Positions 33,130 through 43,800 of a stretch of 64,000 bases of DNA are shown here, piece after piece. The translations under genes were made by a program, and so were the position numbers. Below the pieces are notes generated by a model, which was not told the origin of the DNA, searched no databases, and worked only from the letters and a program-made list of their open reading frames with translations. The stretch's first letter is position 1. Each line of letters opens with the position of its first letter. Source of the stretch: Rhodeus uyekii (Eukaryota; Chordata; Actinopteri; Cypriniformes; Acheilognathidae); assembly GCA_037043235.1 (NCBI GenBank), contig JAWRVZ010000323.1, positions 372,001 through 436,000 on the forward strand, given 5' to 3'.

Positions 33130-34170
33130 GTGAGGACTGCGAGAAGAGACTCTGCTCCCGCCTGGCTGTCTTTAACGAGGCCGCTCAGGCTCGTTTTCCC
33201 CAAGGTTTGGGACCTGCAGCAGCTGAGGCGCTGCGGCGTTCTCATTCATGGGGATCGCAAATGGATCTCTCCGAGGGGACTGAGACGGGTCCCCCCGCAT
33301 CTCAGCCCTCGCGAGATGAGGTGGGTCCCGGTCACGGTCCAGGAGAACGTGATTTGGGCGGGGCTTCTGCTGATCGTGCTGGGGCTCCGGCACTGACTTT
33401 GTCTAGTTCTGAGGAGCTAGATGTAGGTAGTGTCGATCCGGTCGAGGAGGATTCGCCACCCTCCTCGCTGGCATTTGAAGAGCTAGTCGAGGTTGTGGCG
33501 CGAGCGGTCTCTCGTCTGGATATTGATTGGCCGGCGGAGACCAGGAGCACTCGCCCTAAAAAGAGTATGTTGGACGAGTGCTACCTGCCTGCTCACGTCC
33601 CTCCCCAGCGCCGGGCCCTGCCTTTCCTTCCTGATCTCCACACTGAGGTGTCGAGGTCATGGAGAAAGCCAGCCTCCAACAAAGTACATACACCGCAGAG
33701 TGCTATGTATGCCACTCTTGTCGGGGCTCAGCCCTATGGTTATGGAGGGATGCCGAAAGTGGATGAGGCTCTTGCGGGATACCTTTTTCCCCAGTCGGCA
33801 TCCTAGCTCAAAGCCCTGGTGCTCCCCACCAAACCGATGTGTGTCACGTCGTCTTTGGTGGGATAAGCAAACTCTGCCTCCAGACAGGCTGCAGCATGCC
33901 TGCATCCTTCGGCACTGCTGCAGGCCTACCAAGCAGAGTTGCTAGGGGACCTCGACGAGGGCAGTGGTATTAGTCCGGAGGCAGTGGCAGAGCTGCGGCG
34001 GACCGTGGATTTGTCTCTCCGGGCCACTAGGGAGACGGCCTACTTACAGCTCCGCACACAGGGCCACTCAAAAAGAGAGTGTCGCCACCCGGCATCCTCC
34101 GGTGAATCCTGGGAGATCGGGCCGACACACTCAGGCTCAGCCTTCGGGCAAAAGGACTGATTTGAGGGCT
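33130..34170 (+). pseudogene. DIRS copy G gag-like protein
   Basis: The first recognisable residues are the second cysteine pair (GCEDCEKRLCSRLAVF) near 33130. From 33207 a 199-residue frame runs through GPAAAEALRRSHSWGSQMDL, the acidic LSSSEELDVGSVDPVEED and the FLPDLHTEVSRSWRKPASN block. A stop at about 33804 interrupts it; the continuation ELLGDLDEGSGISPEAVAEL at 33939 and later is in other frames. This is the best preserved gag of the window, and it lacks the N-terminal CxxC half that copies B and C have. Confidence 0.75.
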
Positions 34171-34497
34171 GTCCTGAACGCGAAGAAGGCTAAGACTAAG
34201 TGGTCCTGTCGCCAGAAGCACCATGCCACAACAAGGTGGTGTCTCCCGTGTTCGGCTCCCGAGGGAGTCCGCCACAGGAGAACTACCACCTCAAAGGAAG
34301 GTCCTAGAGCAGGCGTCTCAAACATGCAGCCCATGCAGCTCACTCTCAGCCCATATCAAACGATATTTTGTGGCCCGCGGGACCATATGAAAGTTTAATG
34401 TAAGTGCGGCCCGTGAGTGCTGAATGAATAGCGCTTTGTTAATAGCGTTGTGTGCGGAAGATTCCTTTTTCGTGCGAGCTGGAGCTGTACAAACCAA

Positions 34498-34593
34498 CCA
34501 ATCACAGTGGAGTATATGACTCCCGGGGGCCAATCACAGTGGAGTACATGACTCCCGGGGGCCAATCATAATGGAGTAAATGACTCCCGGGGG
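34498..34593. repeat. Three 32-bp tandem units inside the hAT element
   Basis: Three head-to-tail units start with CCAATCACAGTGGAGTA (the third CCAATCATAATGGAGTA) and end with TGACTCCCGGGGG. Each begins with a CCAAT box. Confidence 0.9.
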
Positions 34594-35055
34594 CGGGGCA
34601 TCGGCCGGGCTTGATGCAGACAGAGAAACATTTCACTGTGGAGCTTCCCGTGTAATATCACATTTGTCAAAGCCGTCATAGAATTATTACTTCTTATTGT
34701 GTTTGAAATTGAGCATGTTTGACTTTGAGCTGGACGAAGTGAATGTTACTGTTATCGGCGTTGGATTTAGCGTCATACGGATTGTATTTGTTTTTCCATA
34801 ATTTGAAATAAGTTGATTTGCGGGACATCGGTGTTATAATATAGAAAATGAAATCCAGTAAATAACGCCTCCGTGGCTGCATCCCATTGTTTGTATATAC
34901 ATGTATTAATGGTGTCCCACAGTCCCAGCTAATAATTAACAGCCGATAGCAGTCACCTATATCTGTATTTTCTACCATATAAAATATTACGATGTTCATG
35001 TCATCAGGAAAGTATGTAAGCCCGTTTCCGCCACAGTTGAGAGAAAAAAAAGGAT

Positions 35056-35255
35056 TATTTAAGTAATAATAATGAGAGAGTTTCTCATAATAATGATTTA
35101 ATATCTCAAAATAATAAGAACATTTCTTATAATAAATTAGAATTTCTCATAATAATGACTTAATATCTGGAAAAAATGAGAAAGTTTCATAATATTGACT
35201 TATCTCAAAATAATGAGAGTTTATCATAATAATGACTTAGTATCTCGAAAAAATT
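35056..35255. repeat. Degenerate tandem repeat inside the hAT element
   Basis: About four units of roughly 50-60 bases contain TTTCTCATAATAATGACTTA and ATATCTCGAAAAAATGAG-like words with variation. Confidence 0.7.
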
Positions 35256-35533
35256 AGTAACTTTTTCCTCAACCTTGAACTTCAGTAAGTCCAAGTACAT
35301 AGAAGAAGAACCCATTGAAGTTAAAGAACTGTCAATAATGACGTTTGAGAAAAAAAAAAAACTTGATGCGGCCCTGCCTCACCCAAACTCTGCTTCCTGC
35401 GGCCCCCGGCTCATTTGAGTTTGAGACCCCTGTCCTAGAGCATTCCACCAGAGTTTCCGGAAGCCCCGCGCCGGGCCCTGCCTTTCCTTCCTGATCTCCA
35501 CACTGAGGTGTCGAGGTCATGGAGAAAGCCAGC

Positions 35534-36150
35534 CTTTCTCCCGCGCAGAGAACCACTTTCTTGGGGGTCATATGGGACTCAGTGGTTATGTCTGTTCGGG
35601 TGTCCCCTGGGCGTATCCAGGCCATTCGTTCAGCCGTCAAGAGCATCAAGCTGGGCCAGCCACTCATGGTGAAACACTTCCAGAGGGTGTTAGGGCTCAT
35701 GGCAGCGGCATCCAGCATTATCCCACTGGGCCTGCTGTATATGAGACCCCTGCAGTAATGGCTAAAAACCAAGGGGTTCTCCCCAAGGGGAAACCCGCTT
35801 CGCACGATCAAGGTCACGGGGCGATGCCTATGCACCTTGAGTATGTGGAAAAACTCTTGGTTCCTTTCTCAAGGCCCTGTGCTGGGAGCTCTTGGTCCAC
35901 GCATGACGCTCAGGGTCTGTGGAGCAGTCGGCACCAGACCTGGCACATAAACATGCTGGAGTTACTGGCGGTCCGCAGAGCACTTTGTGCGTTCCTCCCG
36001 GACCTACGCGACCACCATGTCACTGTTTTCACCAACAGTATGATGGTGATTGCGTACATCAACCATCAATGGGGTCTGCGTTCGCGGCCATTGTACAAGA
36101 TGTCGCGACAGATCCTCCTCTGGGCCCAGGGGAGGCTGCTCTCTCTCAGA
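35534..36150 (+). pseudogene. DIRS copy G reverse transcriptase and RNase H fragment
   Basis: The RT thumb segment RTTFLGVIWDSVVMSVRVSP lies in the 35519-35758 frame and ends at a stop near 35758. RNase H continues at about 35920 (WHINMLELLAVRRALCAFLP and FTNSMMVIAYINHQWGLRS). The catalytic YIDD region is absent because of the internal replacement at 35467-35533. It aligns with 1255-1900 of copy A. Confidence 0.8.
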
Positions 36151-36199
36151 ATGTCATTGAAGTGAGCGTGCGCTCCACCTGCAACGCAAATTCAGCATG

Positions 36200-36421
36200 T
36201 GCAGTGAACTAGGTATGCTCATGAGTCACGAAATACCCATGTGAAGTGGATAATTTGTCTCTCATTTATGCTCAAGATACTAGATTCCGGCAACATTAAG
36301 GAATCGACATAACCCACAAGAAAATACTGAGACAAATAGGGAGTTTGCGGTTCCACTTCAAAATCGTCGACATAATAGTATTGGCGAGTTAACCATGACT
36401 CGAGATAAGTGAACTCCACTG
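36200..36421 (-). mobile_element. pogo/Tigger-like terminal fragment
   Basis: On the minus strand it begins after TA with CAGTGGAGTTCACTTATCTCG and AGTCATGGTTAACTCGCC, a start typical of pogo-type repeats. The other end is missing and no transposase is visible. Confidence 0.5.
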
Positions 36422-37321
36422 TATATACCAATCATTCAGATTCATTGAATGATTAACATATATCAATGACATAGACACTTCAATGTAACAGTGACCTTAA
36501 AATTAAAGCTGAACTAAATAATTTTCCATTCTTTTTGAGAACACTGAGATTTCAAATAAAAAAGATATCATTAAGATTGTCATAAGTCAAAGAAGTTGTA
36601 ATTAATCAAACAATGCTTATAATTATTTTAATAATACTATTTGGGGACCTTCATTCCTGAGTCTCTGACTGTAACCATTTGATTTATTAATTATACTCTT
36701 TACAAACAAACATCTTCACTCGTAGATAACAAATGTAAGTGAACACAACAGCTGCTAATGACAACAACAACAATTTGTTGTGACTTAAACATGTTGGTTT
36801 TGCATGAAGGCCTGTGGAATTTAAACAAGGGCTAATTGTGGGAACACAATGGAATTAAAAGTGCTATTGTGCTTACTTTGACAGCCCATAAAAGTCCCGT
36901 TAAAACCCTTGTTAAGCTCTGTTAAACGTATTTGTGTGGTGAGGGGGCAGCCATTTAACACATCACAAGGGCTAATAAGTGCATTATTTAAAAGCGGAGC
37001 TCCAATTACTAATTGATTAGAGCTGAGCAGGCCTCATCAATAAAGCACGAGGCAACAGCTTCAAACCCAAACAGGCATGACTAATACATTAAAGGACTAT
37101 AAGAAAGATAACTTCTACCTTAATTAGTAATTAATGTTTCACAGAGACCCACATTTTCATTTTGAGTTTTTTTTTTCTCTTTTTTGAAGCCATTGAGACA
37201 CTGGTCTCAGATAGCCAGACATATAAATGTAAATGTTTTGTTATTACTGTCACCTCTATTGGCTTCTCCAAGCAATGCAGTCACACATTGTTAGGTCTAA
37301 TTCACAATGAACAATGGGGGT

Positions 37322-37356
<35 letters not shown>

Positions 37357-37679
37357 TTTTTTTACTTGAATGCAACATTTTTTTAAATAACAATTTTAGA
37401 AACATTAAAGAATTATGCAAATATAGCGTACACAATGGACGGAAAATTGACTATTTTTCTGAGAATATTATGATTTAATCAGCAGCATTGCCTATTCCAA
37501 AATACTCCATCTCCAGGACACAATCCCTGCATCCCACTACCAATGTGTAGACCAAGTGTGTCCAAAACAAAAGTTCCCAGACAGACTACTAATACTGAGG
37601 ATCCATACACATTCTATGAAGATGAGGATCCATACACATTCTAACAGCTAATATTGCCCACAACCAATTGGACTTTGGA
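36422..37679. other. Spacer with a candidate conserved non-coding block and a G-run
   Basis: No coding sequence is recognised. The block at about 36950-37135 is rich in TAATTA/ATTA homeodomain-type motifs with balanced composition (see findings). A run of 32 G lies at 37322-37353. Confidence 0.4.
37322..37353 (+). repeat. Homopolymer run (G)32
   Basis: Thirty-two consecutive G bases follow TGGGGGT. The length may be an assembly or sequencing approximation. Confidence 0.9.
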
Positions 37680-37821
37680 GGTGGATTTAGTTAAAGTTAG
37701 TAGAAGTTTTTAGTGTGCCTAGTAAGACCTGGTTCAGTTCCTGGTTCAGGTATGTTTAATTGGGATTGGAGCTAAACTTTGCAGAACAGTGGCTCTTCAT
37801 GAGCAGGATTGAACACCCCTG
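37680..37821 (+). mobile_element. hAT-type MITE, right-end fragment
   Basis: It runs through TAGTAAGACCTGGTTCAG and GGTTCAGGTATGTTTAATTGG to the end GATTGAACACCCCTG. It is the opposite end of the family whose left end is at 23194. Confidence 0.7.
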
Positions 37822-37834
37822 GTACAAGTAGATG

Positions 37835-38703
37835 AGAGAGTTAAAAAAGCAGCCTCTGCCATTGGAAGGTAGGAAGGCAACAATATCCAGATGGATGATT
37901 TGCTGATTATGATGTCCTATTGTTTTGTCCTACAACCAAGGTATGCAGAACAGTATTTGTGAGGCCACAACACGCACATCCTTGAGGCGGATGGGCTACA
38001 ACAGCAGAAGACCCCACCGGGTACCACTCATCTCCACTACAAATAGGAAAAAGAGGCTACAATTTGCACGACCTCACCAAAATTGGACAGTTGAAGACTG
38101 GAGAAATATTGCCTGGTCTGATGAGTCTCGATTTCTGTTGAGACATTCATATGGTAGAGTCAGAATTTGGCGTAAACAGAATGTGAAAATGGATCCATCA
38201 TGCCTTGTTACCACTGTGCAGGCTGGTGCTGGTGGTGTAATGGTGTGGGGGATGTTTTCTTGCCACACTTTAGGCCCCATAGTGCCAATTGGGCATCGTT
38301 TAAATGCCACGGCCTACCTGAGCATTGTTTCTGACCATGTCCATCCCTTAATGACCTCCATGTAGCCATCCTCTGATGGCTACTTCCAGCGGGATAATGC
38401 ACCATATCAAAAAGCTTGAATCATTTCAAATTGGTTTCTTGAACATGACAATGAGTTCACTGTACTAAAATGGCCCCCACAGTCACCAGATCTCAAACCA
38501 ATAGAGCATCTTTGGGATGTGGTGGAACGGGAGCTTCGTGCCCTGGATGTGCATTCCACAAATCTCCATCAACTGCAAGATGCTATCATATCAATATTGG
38601 CCAACATGTCTAAAGAATGCTTTCAGCACCTTGTTGAATCAATGCCACGTAGAATTAAGGCAGATCTGAAGGTGAAAGGGTCAAACACAGTATGGTGTTC
38701 CTA
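37835..38703 (+). pseudogene. Tc1-like transposase relic
   Basis: The 146-residue frame 37925-38365 contains RTSLRRMGYNSRRPHRVPLI and NWTVEDWRNIAWSDESRFLL with the first catalytic Asp, then GGVMVWGMFS. After a stop at 38363, YFQRDNAPYQKA holds the second Asp, and WPPQSPDLKPIEHLWDVVER the catalytic Glu. The C-terminal part 38519-38703 ends KVKGSNTVWCS. The N-terminal DNA-binding part is mostly lost upstream of 37925 and no inverted repeats were found except a possible end near 38700. It is a different Tc1 lineage from the one at 10652. Confidence 0.85.
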
Positions 38704-38717
38704 ATAATCATTTAGGT

Positions 38718-38741
38718 GATATATATATATATATATATATA
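38718..38741. repeat. (TA)n microsatellite
   Basis: About eleven TA units close to the end of the Tc1 relic. Confidence 0.9.
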
Positions 38742-39982
38742 TTCCTATTAACTTTTGAATACCTGAATCTCTAGCAAGAAATGAAAAAACTAAAGCCAAT
38801 AAAGCTTTCTCTTGTCTTTCTCCAAAATTATTGTTTTAATAATTCCTTTACAACCAGTAATTTTCTTTTAGGCTAAAAGGAAGAATGGTAGTTGACCATT
38901 TAGTCTTATTCTTGATTTACCAATGCATACCAAAACATATAAGCTAGCATTCATGTCAAAAATGAAGTATACTTTGGGTGATATTAAAATTAAGTATAAT
39001 ATTTGTGTGAAAAGTTACGGTCGAATGGAGCAATGTGTGTATTTTGTAGTGGTTGTGTGTTACACCAGCACACCCAGAGTCAACAGAAATAAATGAAGAT
39101 AGATGAAAAGAAATATCCCAAATAGAATAAAATAAAATTTGAATGACTACGGGGAGCATAAAATGCAAAGCAATAAGACCTCATGAATAAAACAAGATCT
39201 CCAAAACCCTTCAACACATACTCAGAAAGACAGAAAGATGAGGAGAGAAAGTGAAAGAGAAAAACGAGCGATGAGTTATTTTCCATGGGAGTCTGAAGAT
39301 CAATCTCAAAGCACCACAGCACACTCAGAGATGGAAGAAATGTAGTAAATCATGAAAACAGAGAGACCATGAATGCTCTCAGATTGGCTGGAGACTCACA
39401 GGTATGTCTTAATCAGGATGTCTGTGCATAAAATTAGGAATTGAACCTCCATAACAGTCCAAAAACTGTTTGGAAGGGAGGCTAGTCACTGCGGAACCAT
39501 GAGTGGAGATTGACATACAGCTTGGATACAATGTGTTGAGGGTCGATTCATGTCCTAATATTCCCACTTCCAACTGCAGCCTAAGGCCCTAATATACTTC
39601 AATTAAGATCGAAGAACGAACTGGTAAAACATTCTTCCGAACAAAATCAGGCTAAAATGAAGGTTGCTTGGAGTTTGCTTCAGGAGTTTAAAACATAAAC
39701 AGAAAAGTATGCTCTGTCTGGTAAATGCTGTTGTGCACACAGCCACTAAGGCATGATTTACACTAATCTTCCTTGATAAAAACTGATTTGCCAATAACCA
39801 AGCATTGTGCGCCTTTTTAATTAAAAGGGCACATATGCAACCCATACTTTAGTCTCATCTTGTCTATAGACAACAAGTAGCTTTGGTTTCACGTGAGCCA
39901 CTGTATTATTTACTGTTTAGTTAAAAAAGAGAGAATACCAGAGAATATTGAGAATATCAGAGAACTCTTATCTTGAGAATAA
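38742..39982. other. Spacer, nothing recognised
   Basis: Short minus-strand frames are low in complexity and match nothing known to me. No terminal repeats or RNA genes were seen. Confidence 0.5.
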
Positions 39983-40154
39983 ATAATAATTCATTACATT
40001 TAAATAGCGCTTTATCATAGACACTCAAAGCACTTTGCATAGAAGGGGGAATCTCCTCAACCGCCATTAGAATTCAGCATTCACCTGGATGATGCAACAG
40101 CAGCCATATTGTGCCAGAACGCTCACCACACACCAGCTAATTGGTGGAGAGGAG

Positions 40155-40867
40155 TGTGAGGGACCAGACAATCAGCACAAGGAACACCAGCTTTTACTCA
40201 AAAAATGGCATTTATTAGTGCCCAAACAAAGTAACTTACAACAAACAAACAAACTAAACAAACAAAAGTAAAACAAACCAGGAGGCTAACTGCGTAAGGC
40301 TAACCCCCTACACTAAACAAAGTAACAACTTATAAAGGGAAAGATGGGTCCATTACAACACAAAAAGGGGGAAACAAAATAACTACATCCTACACAATAC
40401 TAAACAAATCCAAAATTAAACCCAACATATACATATACCAAATCCAACATAAAGAAAGAAAATATAATGAAACACTATAAAAATGTACGACCTAAGAAAT
40501 CAATTTACAAAGACAAACATTTTTCTTCCACCCCTGGGAAACGCCAGCACATAGTAGATCCGGACAGAACCAATTACTTAATCTTCTGTTCCCGCCCGGA
40601 TTCCAATGTCTGTCACCCCGGGACGCCATGTCTGCCAAACAGTCACTGCTCGTTACTTAAACTCAAAAAAGAAACAAATAAACAATAGATACAATGCAAC
40701 TAAAGATGTAAAACACGTAACCAACAAAGAATAAACAAATACTATCAAATCATGAAATGATTACAAACAAAACACAAGTGAGCACGCACCTACAGTTAAG
40801 GTGTTTGCATGTGTGTATGTAATGTTCACATTACCACCTTTGTGTGGCTGCCACTAGGGCCATCACA
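40155..40867 (-). repeat. 3' LTR of the Gmr1-like element
   Basis: It runs TG to CA on the minus strand, with AATAAA as the reverse of 40211-40216 and a TATAAG-type motif near 40328-40334. The coding frame ends 37 bases inside it, at 40831. Confidence 0.92.
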
Positions 40868-43800
40868 TGTCCCCCCCCTTCAGGAACCTCATTGGTAGAA
40901 CGGGAGAGATAGTCAGCTGTAACATTGGCTTTACCCGCCACATGTTGGATCTTGAATCTGAAGGGCTGCATAGCTAAATACCATCTTGTAATCCTTCCAT
41001 TAGAATCCTTCATTTTCCCCAACCATTGCAATGCCTTATGATCAGTCTCCAGGGTAAACTCACGACCCAGTAGATAGTACCTTAGGGAATCCAGTGCCCA
41101 CTTCACAGCCAAACACTCCTTTTCCACAGTCGAATAACGTACTTCTCTTGGGAACAATTTACGACTGATAAAAGCCACTGGCTGACGGCTCTCTGGTGGT
41201 CCTTGCAACAGGACTGCTCCTATGCCCCTCTCTGAGGCATCGGTCTGTACAATAAAGGGTTGGCCAAAGTCAGGATTATGAAGAACAGTGTCCGCTGTCA
41301 AGGTTCTCTGAATGTCCTGGAAAGCTCTTAATTTCTCCTCCGTCCACTGCAGTTGGTTCGGGCAACGTGCCCCCACCATATCTGTTAGTAGAGCAGCTCT
41401 ACTGGAAAAGTTAGGGATAAACCGATGATAAAATCCAGCCATACCTAGGAAGGATCGCAGGTCCTTCCGTGTTTGAGGCACAGGGCACTTCTCCAAGGCT
41501 TGAATTTTCTTTACCTGTGGTCGCACAACACCCTGGCCAATCACATAGCCCAGATACTCAGTTTCTTGTTTAGCCACAGCACACTTATTAGGATTGATAG
41601 TTAAACCAGCCTTCTGTAGACGCCGCAAGACTTCCTTGAGATGCTGCACATGCTCCTCCCAGGTGTTGCTGTAAACAACAATGTCATCAAGATATGCAGC
41701 AGCAAAAGTTAAACCACGCAACACCTGATCCATTAACCTTTGAAATGTAGCCACTGCCCCGTGAAGACCAAATGGCAATACCTTGAATTGAAAGAGGCCT
41801 CCTGGTGCCCTGAATGCAGTCAATGGCCTGGAGGATTGAGTCAGCGGAATCTGCCAATATCCTTTAGAAAGGTCCATTGTCGTCAAGTATTTGGACTGAC
41901 CCAAACGATCAATTAAGTCACTTATGCGAGGAGTAGGGTAGGAGTCAAACTTGGATACTGAATTCAAATATCGGAAGTCAATGCAGAATCTAATACTCCC
42001 ATCTTTTTTTGGCACAAGGACTATTGGGTGACACCACTCACTGTTAGAAGGTTCAATAATCCCCAAGCGAAGCATAAGGTCTACCTCCTCCTTCAAAGTC
42101 TCCTGAAGTCGCTCGGGTATCCTGTAACTTTGACGTTTAACAACAGCATTAGGCTTCAATACAACATCATGCTCAATTAAGTTGGTAAACCCCGGATATT
42201 CAGAAAATACTTTTGACGTGAAGAGAGCTTGTACCTGTGACTGCTGGGAATCTGTTAAATGGTCTAGACTGATGTCCCCTAGAACTGGCTGAGGCAAATA
42301 CTGATCATCTGACTCGTCCCCTTCAACACAGCGAATCATCAAAGACTGTGATTTCTCAAGTCGGGGAACCCATTCCTTCAGTAGGTTGACATGCAAAACT
42401 CGACTAGGACGATCTTGACCAGGAGTACTGATTTCATAGGTTGTAGGGCTAAGCCGCCTCTTGATTTCATACGGGCCTTGCCATTTAACTAACAGCTTAT
42501 TCTCTTGGCTAGGCAACATGACCAGTACATTTTTACCGACTTCCAGGTTTCTTTCCCGAGCTCGCTGGTCATACCAGGTCTTCTGCTGCTCCCTGGCTCC
42601 AGCCAAATGATTCTGGGCCAAAGTGGTCATTTTCTCTAGGCGTTCCCTCATATGCAAGACATGAGAGACAACACTAGTGGGCTCTTTCCTTTCAGGACAT
42701 CCTTCCCACATCTCCTGTAACAGAGCCAATGGGCCCCGGACATCATGACCATACAACAATTCAAAGGGAGAAAACCCCGTAGAAGCCTGAGGGACTTCTC
42801 GATAAGCGAAGAGAAGATAAGGCAACCACTGGTCCCAATCTCGCCCGGTCTCACTAACAAACTTCCGGAGCATCTGCTTCAGAGTCTGATTGAATCGCTC
42901 AGTCAGCCCATCCGTTTGGGGATGATAAGGGGTGGTACGCAAACTCTTGATTCCCAAAAGCTGGTAAACCTGTTTTAACAGGGTAGACATGAAATTAGTT
43001 CCCTGGTCGGTTAGGATCTCAGCTGAACCATTCTCAAACTCTTCTAATTGGTTCGCCTTTGCCCTAGTCACCACCATGTGGCATCCCCGTGCCGGATGCA
43101 ACAACTCCAACAGCACCGGTATATCTCTGCCCAGAATCACTGGAAATGATAAGCTATCCGCCACCCCCACCTCTACCAGGTAGGTTTGCCCTTCTATCTT
43201 TACATATACATTGGCAGTGGGCAAAAGTCTCTCATCTCCATGAACACAACAGATGGGCAGTTTGTTCAGGGTACTGATCAAAGGTGGTGCTATAAACTTC
43301 CTGTTCACCAGAGTCTGGTCACTGCCAGTGTCAATTAAAGCAGTCAGTTTCTCACCATTTATCTCTACATCAGCAGTTCTTAAAGAGCTTGGGGGTTTGG
43401 TTAACTTCTCCCTCGGCACAAAACATATCTGCGTAAACTGCACAGAGTTCCGTGGACAGTTTGGTTTAGTATGTCCTTCTTGACCACATAAATAACATAT
43501 CGGAGGCCGTTTCGGAGCAAATTGCAACTTGGCTGAAGCAGGTTTCCCCATATAGGGCTTTCCTGACCCCTCTACTTTCCTTTGCTGGGACTGAGGCATG
43601 TCAGAAGAACGACAATCATCAACAGATTTCCAAGCCCAAGGCTTACTCTTTCCCCTGGCTGCAACAAATATGTCTGCAAGAGATGCAGCTTCCGCTGCTG
43701 TTCTGGGATCCCTTTCTCGAATCCACACCTGTAGTTCAGGAGACAGCATTCTAAGATATTGCTCAAGTATGATCATTTCACTCACCTCCTCCACAGTTTT

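Larger units (their letters stand above)
34310..35432. mobile_element. hAT-type non-autonomous element, 1,123 bp
   Basis: The ends are CAGGCGTCTCAAAC and, inverted, CAGGGGTCTCAAAC. The 8-bp target duplication TCCTAGAG is perfect (34302-34309 and 35433-35440). No transposase frame is present. It contains a 32-bp triplicate and a longer degenerate tandem repeat. Confidence 0.92.
32961..36150 (+). mobile_element. DIRS copy G, composite and split by a hAT element
   Basis: The left terminus begins GTTCCCTTTCAGGGAACTCG and follows copy A closely (CACGTGAAGATCTGTGCAACC, GACGTCATGAGAGAGCATAA). Gag is present at 33130-34170 but lacks its first part. A hAT element occupies 34310-35432. After it, the expected RT 5' part is replaced by a 67-base piece of the element's own gag, then RT and RNase H continue to about 36150, where similarity to copy A stops. 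There is no recombinase or right terminal repeat. Confidence 0.85.
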
